A DNA stretch of 10,207 nt from Stramenopiles sp. TOSAG23-3. Its lineage: Eukaryota > Sar. The stretch covers positions 1 through 10,207 of the forward strand of contig LT642839.1 of NCBI GenBank assembly GCA_900128585.1. Direction: 5' to 3'. The position numbers and the translations under genes were made by a program. A model generated the notes under the pieces. It made no database searches and was not told the origin of the DNA. It saw only the letters and a list, made by a program, of their open reading frames with translations. This document shows positions 1 to 8,700 of this stretch, one piece after another; the stretch's first letter is position 1; every line of letters starts with the position of its first letter.

Positions 1-1
1 A

Positions 2-766
2 GTAATAGAAAGAAATATAAAAAACTCATCAGTTGAAATAGCTAGCATCGTGAAAACAATCTGGAAACCCTTTTTCTGGGGCAGGCAAGGAAGTTTTAAT
101 GTCACAGTTACAGCAAAGTTCCAATGTATAAAGGCAACCGCTTGCTTTACGAATTATGACGCTTGTCATAAATGTTCAAGCAGGACTAATTTTATTAAAT
201 TAGTAAGTAACAGGAAACATGCATGCGGTCGTTGGCGGGCATTAATGCGGTATCACCAAAGGCAGTTTTTCAGTGACAAAGTAGATCCTCAGAATAATAC
301 GGATTACACCAATGAGGAAAATCAAAATTATTCACAATGTCAAATTGTGAAGGGAGATGGTAAAAAAACAAAGCGTCTCAAAGATGTGACCAAACAGGCA
401 GGAAGGGAAAGAAGAAACATTCAGCCACTTACTATACGAAAATGTCACTATCTGGGGAACCATGCGCTCATTGATGTTAAAACATTTTTGTGTGCTATGG
501 GGTTCTCTCGATATATGCTCAAGGATGAAGGGACTATCCCTTCTGATAAACACGAGTGTCTGAAAACGATAGAAACTCGAATAAAGGATACGAGTAAACG
601 AAAACATTTTAGAGAAGTCATTTCGTTGTATTATAGTCCCGGCATAGCAACATCTCGTGCGGATTTCTCAGTTAAAATGTTTTCATGTTGTTTGTGTCGT
701 TCAATCATTTCTGGTAAAGCAAATTATCATGCACAGGAAACTAATTTGTATTCATACCCCATTTAA
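2..766 (+). CDS. Partial unknown protein, 3' end; frame open to left edge
   Basis: I do not recognise this protein. The frame has no stop from base 2 to the TAA at 764-766, about 254 residues, which is unusually long for chance in DNA this AT-rich. The first start-like codon is a GTG at 50 and the first ATG lies well inside, at about 245. The most natural reading is therefore the 3' part of a gene whose beginning lies outside the window. The product is basic and rich in Lys, Arg, Asn and Cys. Near its start, I/V/F-K/Q pairs followed by aromatic and basic residues (IVKTIW, KFQCIK, NFIKLV) recur every 23-25 residues. That spacing resembles a degenerate calmodulin-binding IQ array, but the RG core is missing, so this is only a suggestion. 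A hydrophilic middle is followed by a short Cys-rich tail (FSCCLC). A recently dead gene is possible. The next coding remnant starts only 66 bases beyond the stop. Confidence 0.42.
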   Translation, partial: VIERNIKNSSVEIASIVKTIWKPFFWGRQGSFNVTVTAKFQCIKATACFTNYDACHKCSSRTNFIKLVSNRKHACGRWRALMRYHQRQFFSDKVDPQNNTDYTNEENQNYSQCQIVKGDGKKTKRLKDVTKQAGRERRNIQPLTIRKCHYLGNHALIDVKTFLCAMGFSRYMLKDEGTIPSDKHECLKTIETRIKDTSKRKHFREVISLYYSPGIATSRADFSVKMFSCCLCRSIISGKANYHAQETNLYSYPI

Positions 767-800
767 ATACAAAGAAAGACCATGTAAATACAAAGAAAGA
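759..800 (+). repeat. 21-bp tandem duplication, two copies
   Basis: Bases 759-779 and 780-800 are adjacent 21-base copies that differ at one position (T763 versus G784). Within them the 17-base word taaatacaaagaaagac is identical at 764-780 and 785-801. The first copy contains the TAA that ends the upstream reading frame. Because 21 is a multiple of three, the second copy places another TAA at 785-787 in the same frame. It looks like a recent slippage or duplication event. Confidence 0.9.
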
Positions 801-832
801 CAAAATATCAATTTAATGTTTGTTCATTTTTT

Positions 833-1172
833 ATGTTCTTGCTCCTGTGCGTCGCACGACAGAGCAATGCTCAAGATGATAGCCACAAAATGACGGTCGC
901 GGAAATGGTAAAAGACATAAATTCAGGAAGTTCTAATAGTTCTCCGAGTTCTGTGACGCCCCTCAATGGGGAACTGTATTTCAAGCCCCAGTGATGGAAC
1001 CAAAGGAACTGAGTTATGGAAAACAGATGGAACTGAAGCTGGAACGGTTATGGTGAAAGACATCAATTTAGGAAGTTCTAATGGTTCTCCGAGTTCTTTA
1101 ACGCCCTTCAATGGGACACAGTATTTCAGCGCCAGTGATGGAATGAACGGAAAGGAGTTATGGAAAACGGAT
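833..1172 (+). pseudogene. Broken 5' fragment of a secreted ELWKTDGT-repeat protein
   Basis: An ATG at 833 begins a hydrophobic stretch (MFLLLCVA) followed by RQSNA and then QDD. This fits a short signal peptide cleaved after Ala by the -3/-1 rule. The mature part opens into repeats with the pattern MVKDIN, GSSN, SPSS, TP.NG, YF.ASDG, ELWKTDGT, EAGTV. Repeats with the ELWxTDGTxxGT signature are known from bacterial extracellular proteins and appear in some algae and protists; their function is not established. The frame meets TGA at 992-994. It continues in another frame because the first repeat carries one base more than the second near 982-984 (ttcaagcccc versus ttcagcgcc). Homology to the repeat stops after GGAT at 1172, and unrelated AT-rich sequence follows. 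Truncation plus frameshift make this a pseudogene unless the extra base is a sequencing error or an exon boundary was missed. Confidence 0.72.
905..1172 (+). repeat. Two ELWKTDGT coding repeats (48 residues each, second truncated)
   Basis: Unit A spans 905-1049 (145 bases, 144 without its extra base) and unit B spans 1050-1172 (123 bases, truncated). By hand alignment about 105 of 122 shared positions are identical. Both encode MVKDIN, GSSN, SPSS, a Thr-Pro turn, Asn-Gly, YF, ASDG and ELWKTD. Only unit A keeps the following GTEAGTV. Unit B breaks off exactly at WKTD and runs into NILHYY. Confidence 0.85.
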
Positions 1173-1357
1173 AATATATTACATTATTATTCCTCCTCCT
1201 CTGTGATTGCATGCTGTTGAAGTTGTTAATTTAAATTATCATCTCATCATCCTCGTGGGACGGACTAAGAAGCAATCCATCGATCATCTTCTCAGGCCAC
1301 CCGCATAAAAAGTACATCGGTTTATTATTATATTAATATATAGGTTCCGTTTTGGAC
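1173..1357. other. AT-rich spacer after the repeat breakpoint
   Basis: No coding frame or RNA gene is visible. The stretch begins at the point where repeat homology is lost. It contains small simple-sequence patches (attattatt next to cctcctcctc near 1184-1201, and a tattattatattaatatata run near 1322-1342). It leads into the GC-richer island. I found no target-site duplication or terminal inverted repeat pairing this side with the region near 1960. Confidence 0.5.
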
Positions 1358-1971
1358 TCAGATTCCGAGCTGTCCGGGTACGAGCGTTGGGGGTGCCGGG
1401 TGAGGGGGACGGTGTCGGCTACTTCGGCGGCGTAGTCCATTGGCAGGGCTGTTGGGGCTAAAGATGAAGATTAGGATCCCTGATGCTATGGACTTGGTGA
1501 CCACGTTAAGTATGTTCCGCTGGAAGATTCGCATCCAACAGTCCGCCCACCTCTGGCGTGCTGCTAGGTAGCTGAAGCTACCGCCGGTGGTCGGGGTTGG
1601 AAACTTTATTGCCGCAATGCGGTCGAAGAGCGCTTGGGCCCCCTATTAGAAGGCTCCACTGAAGTTACTTTGGGTGCGCCATCACGGGCAGGGTTCGTGT
1701 GGCGCAGGATTTGGAGCGCTTCCTCGTTGTCCTCGCTTCGTTGGAATGCGTTCCAGGCTTGCGCGTATTTTAGTCCTTTTGATCGTTCGTTGGTCTGTAG
1801 TTGGATGTACTTTCCCTGACAGAAATGAACGTCCCAGTGCTCGGCGTGGAGGTCCTGGTCGCGGCATGTACTGAGGGGGGTGATGAAACCAAGCTGTTCG
1901 GGTTTTGGTTGACATTGGGGCGCTGTTGTTGATCGGGAACTGGTCGCTGAGTAATTAAAGTTTATCTTCAT
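1358..1971 (-). pseudogene. GC-rich island with degraded coding-like frames, probable old mobile-element fragment
   Basis: From about 1350 to 1955 the sequence is clearly richer in G+C than both flanks. On the minus strand an open frame runs 1971 to 1606 (121 residues). It contains a hydrophilic middle with HWDVHFCQGKYIQLQ, KYAQAWNAF and EEALQILRH. Just before it stops, a second minus-strand frame is open from 1642 to a TGA at 1358-1360 (94 residues), with ALFDRIAAIKF and RWADCWMRIF. The two overlap and are offset, as expected of one coding region split by a frameshift. I recognise no family. The even, Glu/Gln/Lys-rich helical look is compatible with a retroelement gag-like region, but no zinc knuckle, protease, integrase or reverse transcriptase motif is present. 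Plus-strand frames over the same interval look less protein-like. Confidence 0.35.
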
Positions 1972-2096
1972 TTAAATATTTTATAATAATAGCTATATGC
2001 TTAGGCTGTGTACTAAGAATACTCAAGAGCACACATTGATTAAAAACAAAAAACTGGCTGATATTTAAAGTACTTGTGGTTAAAAACAAAACATAA

Positions 2097-2405
2097 GGCG
2101 GGCGGGAGCATTGCCAGCAGGATGAAACTCCGACGGGCACGCGGACGGGAACAGTATTCATAAACGCCGATTACGAACACCGACTCAAACGACCCAACCC
2201 TATCATACCTCCACTCACAAATGACAATCCCTTGATTGGTTCACAAGACAGACAACGAGCATCTTTAAAACAATTACGCCGTTGCTTGGAGACCAACACA
2301 AGGAATGAGTCATCTATGAGTGAGACATCGGATGAGGAAGTTGATTTTGGGTCTCCTGACATCGGCGCGATTCAATATACTGATTCGGATCATGCATGGA
2401 AATGA
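2097..2405 (+). CDS. Unknown C-terminal protein fragment or terminal exon
   Basis: The frame is open from just after a TAA at 2094-2096 to TGA at 2403-2405, about 102 codons. It has no early ATG; the first is at about 2316, near the end. The inferred product looks protein-like. A Thr/Gly-rich start is followed by FINADYEHRLKRPNPIIPPL, a basic helical part (RQRASLKQLRRCLE), then a Ser/Glu/Asp tail (SMSETSDEEVDF) ending DSDHAWK. The tail contains plausible casein-kinase-type acidic serine sites. I do not recognise the family. Without a start codon it is most likely a last exon whose upstream exons or acceptor site I cannot identify, or a fragment left by rearrangement. A frame on the opposite strand over 2171-2362 is less convincing. 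It converges on the EML gene, with 364 bases between the two stops. Confidence 0.33.
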   Translation, partial: GGREHCQQDETPTGTRTGTVFINADYEHRLKRPNPIIPPLTNDNPLIGSQDRQRASLKQLRRCLETNTRNESSMSETSDEEVDFGSPDIGAIQYTDSDHAWK

Positions 2406-2769
2406 TAGTCAGGACTAAGTGACAACGGTATATTGATTACTAAAATCACAATTGTACAGATCATTTCGCAGTACCTGTACATGAAGGAATGTAAACCCCT
2501 AATGGGCAAATGTTGATTAGATTCATTTTCGCGGTATATGAGAAACGCAAATTCTAATTACTTAACAGCCAATTTTCTTGTTTTTAAATTATGCTGTTTA
2601 TTTTAGCAACTGAAGTTAGCCTAAAGTTATCATATACTGAAATTTCATTCACCCTTCCTTGCAATTTAGTTTGTGGTTCTGATTTTCAGTTTTACTTCCT
2701 TCGTGTAAACACAGAAGAATTAAATTTAATGCTGTGTTATATAATGTGATTCTGAGCCCCTCCTCAAAA
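2406..2769. other. AT-rich convergent intergenic spacer
   Basis: This separates the plus-strand fragment ending at 2405 from the minus-strand EML stop at 2770. I see no coding frame of substance and no RNA gene. It should contain the 3' untranslated region of the EML transcript. Confidence 0.6.
2597..2602 (-). terminator. Candidate polyadenylation signal of the EML gene
   Basis: The plus-strand word tttatt reads AATAAA on the minus strand, about 170 bases past the EML stop codon. Position and sequence fit a 3' end signal, but such hexamers are common by chance in AT-rich DNA. Confidence 0.3.
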
Positions 2770-5700
2770 TTAATTCCCTGTTTCTGTTATTTCAACTTTC
2801 CACTGTATTATCGATCTATCCTTGGCACCAATAGTGATCAAGAAATTATCATGAGAATTGAAAGACGCTTCTGCGCAGTTGGAAGTATGGCCGTATACAT
2901 TAACAAAATTTGCACCTTTTTGTAATACTGGGTAACGAAAGAGTTTTACAATCCCGCTTTCATCAGCTGTACAAACTAATTTTTTACTCTTGCTCCGGTC
3001 CGCTGAGAGAATTTCGACCCCGTCAACATACTCGGGCCATATTGCTTGAACATACCAACCTAATGTACACGTTTGGGTATGCCAGTCCACATCTTTGCAA
3101 ATCGATGGGCTATGGACATGCTCCCCATCAATCGCATTGAAAAAATGGAGTTCATAGCCACCACAATTGCTTTGAATGTAATTCGAGTCTTCGGAAAAAT
3201 CAAAGTGGGTTATGAAGCTATGATGTTTTTCACATTTAGCTTTCAAGGAAAAATCTCTTTGAACGTCATACACATATATTTTATTATCATTTGATCCTAT
3301 GGCAAACGATTTCCCGTCTGGGGAAAATTTTACATCAGAAATCCACTCCCGGGAATCTCGTGCTTGATGAATGATCGACATTGAATCAGTAGAAACTACT
3401 ACCATTGCTCCGTCTTTTTTTTGGCGTCCTCGTCCTACATTACCCCCCATTCCGGCTCCAATCATTGATCCATCCGGGGACCAGTCGATTGCGCGTACCA
3501 TTGTATCAACAAGCACTTTCTTCACCATCTTTCTAAGCGCTGTATTCCATACACGAATTGTGTGGTCGTCCCCCGCTGTGGCAAATAACTCTGGGATGGT
3601 AGGATGAGTGCTCAAGCCCCATAGTTCATCGCGATAATGGCCTTCCACCAATATTGAAACTCGCCCAGACTGGTAGCATACTTCGAATATTTCGCTGCTT
3701 GCCGTGCCAATGATAACTACTGCTCTTTCGACATCGTAATCGCATGCCCGAACTGACATTAAATATGGTTTCGGGGAAAAATCATCGACGGCAAATGCTT
3801 TAAGCGGGTTACAAAATTGATCCCATATTTTAACTCCTCCTTCTTTTCCACCACTAATATATCCTATTTTAATTGATCTCAACACGTTCACTGACGAGTC
3901 ATGGGCTTTCACAGCCCGGCTTAAACGATTATCTTCCCACATGTATAAATGCCCACTGACCGTTCCAGTCACAACCTTTCGGCCATTTGTTGCCCCACAA
4001 AGCAATGGTTGTTCTTTACCCTTTCTTCCAAATAGCCCGTTACTGCATTCAAAGCTTTTCCCATTAACTTGCCAAAATAATATCTGATTTCTCCCTCCTG
4101 TGACTAAATGAAACTCGCCGGCAGACACAAAGGTTGCAAACAGAGTCTTGTACCGAGAACCTTTCGACGATGCTTGAAGATAACCATCTATCCATGTTCC
4201 TGACAAGCTGGTGTACAGCGCATGAGTATGGTTGTCATCATGACCGACTGAAATAAGTTGCTTTCCATCAGCGGAAAATGACAGAAGTCCGACGGCACGG
4301 CGATGATACTCTGGAAGAATACTAACGGGATTCCCATTCAATGCATTCCAAATATGAATCAATGGGCGCTTACTTTCATCACCTGTCGCCACATATTGTC
4401 CACACGGAGATATTGCCAAACATATTATGTCTCCACCTTCGTGACCAGAATAAAATAATTGTCTGTGGTCTCCTTTGTCGTAAATAATTCCCGTTTTGCC
4501 TGAGTGATAGACTATGGCCCCACAGGCATTGTAAAATAAATTGTTGCGAACATCTTGACTGCGATAACCATAAATAAAATCCATTGTGACGCTCACTTCC
4601 GGTTTAGCTGGGGTTGCAATTGGTGGCACGGTCGGCGGTATTGAAGATCCTACCCATGGTTTGATGGCCATGAAGTCTTCCGTGTCGCTGTCTAAATCTT
4701 CAAAAAAACCTTCTCTATCAATATCACTATCTTCTCCACTATCTTCCGCACGCAATGCACTGTCAAGTTCAAAGGGGACAACTTTCCATTGCATTATTGC
4801 CCTATCATTACGACCTATACTAACAATATAGTCATCTTCGGGGGCGAAACGAACCTTGCTAATATTGTTACCGTGGCCATAGTAAAGTTTGTTGCCGGCA
4901 CTTGGGTCTAATGCGGGGTAACGCCATAACCGCAGACGTCCATAATTATCTCCGGTGACTAATAGATTTCCAAATTTGGACCTGTCGCATGTTCTTACAT
5001 CTGTGCCATCACTGTAAGTTGGCCATGTGCCCTGCACTGGCCATCCAATTGGAAGTGTCCAAGTGTCCCACCGCACATCTTTTAGAGTCGATATAGCTGC
5101 AATCGCTGCACCATCTTCTGCGTCAGAACACAGATACTCGAAAGCCCCACAGCATGACTGCAGGTATGCGCTATCTGCAGAAAAGTCAATTTGATGAACA
5201 AAACTATTATGCTTGTCCATTACAGCCTTTAGTTCAAACGCAGAAGGGACATCATAAAGATAAATTTTATTGTCCCTAGATGCTATAGCTACTGTGTTCT
5301 GATCTGGTGAAAATTTGATGTCGCTAATCCATTGCTTTGCATCCCGGGATTCATGGGCTACTGAAAGGTCATCCTCATTAATTACAAGGAATGCCCCGTC
5401 TTTTTTTTGTCTCCCCTTTCCAACTCTGCCACCAAGACCAACGATTATCTTTGACCCGGAAGGATCATAACAGCATGAACGCGCCATTGTATCCAGTTTT
5501 GACTGTCGAAGAACCTGTCTATGTTTTAGAGACCATATTCTAAGAGTCTGATCGTCCCCAACGGTAGCAAATTCTTTCCTTTGAGGGTGCATCGACAACC
5601 CCCATAATTCAAAGGCATAATGGCCCTGCAAGACCGGGCCTCTATTAAGATCATTTCCATTTGCCGCATTCACTTCATATATTTCTGACCCTCGGGTGCC

Positions 5701-8700
5701 GATTAATATACGATTGTCCACTGGATCCCAACAAACACTTCTTACGCTGGGTTGTAAACTGCCTAGGGAGCTCACTTTAATTTCGATCTTTATTTCTAGA
5801 CTGGTATTCCACAACTTAACAAACCCATCTTTGCCCCCGCTTACAACGCCTTCACTACAAAAATTCAAGGCATTGACCGAGCCGGTGTGCGCGGGCACAG
5901 TTTGTATAAGCCTGCGACCTTCGAAAACGTACAGCTTCCCATTTTCAGTACCGACCACTGGGCGATTTCCGACCCAAGCGATACATAGCATTGTTTGGTT
6001 TTTTCCTTTCTTTCCTAAAAGCCCGTTTTGTGACACTGTGTTCCTACCTTGAATACTATGAAACTTAATATGTTTAATTCCAGCTTGAATAACGCCGTAT
6101 CCGTTAGGTGTGATTTGGGCAGCCAGAATTTTTTGCAGACCACCTGGAAAGCATGACGTCATGATTCCAAACTTCCAATTGTAAATAGATATGGAATGGA
6201 AATCGTCTAAACCAGCTGCCAAAAGTTGCTCCCCATCTCGCGAAAAGTGGAGTACATTTACCCCTCGACGATGATGCCCTTTTAACAACGATATCGTCTG
6301 CAAGGTAACAACATCCCAAATAATTATTCTTGGAATTTTTCCAATGTCAGCAGTAGCTACTAAGTTTTTTTCTGTATTAATAGTGATCGCAATTATATCA
6401 CTTGTGTGCTGGGACATGAACTTTTGAAATCCCCCACCCTCTTTATTCATGACGATAGCTAGTCGACCAGTGTGTGTTACAATACTATTTGAAATTGCAT
6501 ACATAACATTATTTCTACAATCATGAGAACGATACCCATGAACCCATTCTAGTTCTAATTGTTCTTTTGGTGCGTCAGTATTTTGGGCCGGGGGGTTTGT
6601 CGGTGCCACTATACTACCTCGCCAAGGCTTTACGGGTTTAAAGTTGTCGGCTTTTTCCTCAGCAATTGCTTTTTCCTCCATGTCAAATATAATCTTCATC
6701 TCCTCGTTGTTGACAACATTATTAATTTGGGGTTGATCCCATATATCACCATCTTTCTGATCATCTTCATCTTCGCTATCTAAATCTCGATTGTAGTCAT
6801 CGGCTAAATCATCGACGTCATCCATGACATGTTTCCACTGAAAAATACACCTGTCGATACTGATGGACACAAGATATTGATCCCCGGGCGAAAATTTTAA
6901 ATTAGACAGCGATTCTGAATGACCGTAGTACGTTTTACGAGCTGCTCCTACTTCTTTCACAGGAAAGCGCCACAGTTGAAGTCTGCCATAATTATCACCC
7001 GTTGCCAAAAGACTGCTGTCCTCGGAACGAGTAACTGATGTAAAATCAACGTAATCATTATATTTTGGCCAAATACCTTGCACATACCAACCCAGTGGAC
7101 ATGTCCACGTTGCCCATTCCACATCTTTTAGGGATCCGGCAGCTTTGTGTTGCTCTCCTGTGTACGCATTCCAGTACAAAAGTTCATGTTGGTTGCATGT
7201 ACTTTGTATCCACTGATCATCTACAGAGAAATCGACATGTTTAACTCCACCGCTATGCCCCTTGCATCGACCTTTCGAAGTAAAATCTTCAACATTATAC
7301 AGGTAAATCGAGGAGTCCATAGTAGCAATAGCTAAAGTTTTGCCATCTTGACTAAATCGCAGTTGAGAAATGGGTTCTTTTGAATCCCTTGCTTCGTGGA
7401 CTATAGTTAGATCTGTGGCTTCAAGGACGACAAATGCACCCATTTTTTTTTGGCGAGCTACACCTGGAATTCTCGCACCCAACCCAACCACAATTACTTG
7501 CCCATCAGGAGAGTAAGAACAGCATCTGGCCATCGTATCAAGCATAACCATTTTGAGAAGAGTTTTTGTCTTTATGTCCCAAAGGCGTACACTATGATCA
7601 TCACCTACTGTGCAAAATTCGGGTTTGGTGGGGTTCATTGCGAGGCCCCACAATTCATGTTTACAATGACCTTGGATAATTGGCCCCGAGTGAAAATTTG
7701 AGCCGTCCCCCGCAGATACCTCATATATTTCGCTGCCCATTGTCCCTACTAGTAGACGAGTGCCATCAGCACTCCATGATAAACTGCGGATCCGTGGATT
7801 AAAACTTCCCAACCCACCTACATCAAATACAGCCCCAGGCTCGATTGAAGGCAGGGCCCACAGCCTAACACGACCATCACGCCCCCCACTGAGTAGACCA
7901 TGTTTGCACACCAGAAGAACGTTTATACTTTTATCATGGGCCTTTATAGTTTTTGCACAATTGCGTCCATCCCACACGTAAATGTGACCAGTCATGGTAC
8001 CGGATAAAACCCGACCATCGATTAGTGAAGCAAGACTAATGTGGTTTTGTTTTTTTCCAATCTTACCTAGTATACCTTCGTGCCGTTTTCTTGACGCCTT
8101 TTTCCCTCCCCAAAAGGTTACGTGTGATATTCCGCAGGTGACAAAATCGTTATCGTTTCGAAAGTAACAACAAAGGACTTTTGACTTCACTGTCTTTGCA
8201 GAGTATATCGGGGTATTGCTCCTCCAATCGTAAACAGCAAGACTATGCCAAATGTCCTGGCCAATACTAAGTAGACGTGTTCCATTCGGCGAAAAAGCCA
8301 TAGAAGTAACGGCGCGCTGGTGAAATCCTCTCAACCCATTTAGAATCTCGCATGTACCGACGTCCCATATTATAATCCGCGGTAGCTTGCCAATTTCCGC
8401 ACTGGCGCATATTTTGCCGCTGGGGTGAAGGGTCAATTCACACACAGGACCAGTATGGAGCATCATGTACCGCTGATCATGCCGTTCAGGGTTACACACT
8501 ACGCACACTGTTCCCGCACTATACACAAAATCTCCCAATACCGTATATTGTACCGTGTTTTGAGTGTCGTGGGCACGATATCCATGTATCCACTCTAGCT
8601 GCAATGAGCTTTCATCGGGAAGGCTGCTATCAGTGCTGGGTGGGTTTGTAGGTGTTGTATGTTCAAGAACCCCATGCCAAGGTTTTAAGGGCGTAAAGTT

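Noticed and set aside
332-607. Minus-strand frame of 91 residues inside 2-766
   Set aside because: It is the shadow of the much longer plus-strand open frame and shows no recognisable sequence.
657-893. Plus-strand frame of 78 residues overlapping the tandem duplication
   Set aside because: It overlaps the end of the upstream frame and the signal peptide of the repeat protein in a different phase. The KYKER repetition in it is just the 21-base duplication translated.
833-1172. Reading the ELWKTDGT fragment as evidence of bacterial DNA or contamination
   Set aside because: Such repeats are common in bacteria, but the adjoining EML gene is unmistakably eukaryotic and I see no bacterial promoter, ribosome binding site or operon context. 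Horizontal origin remains possible but is not shown.
1567-1582. Near-perfect palindrome ggtagct-ga-agctacc
   Set aside because: Seven-base arms with a two-base centre are expected about once by chance in 10 kb, and nothing nearby gives it a role.
2038-2092. Two copies of ttaaaaacaaaa about 40 bases apart
   Set aside because: Low-complexity A-rich words in AT-rich DNA. There are no further copies or regular spacing to support an array.
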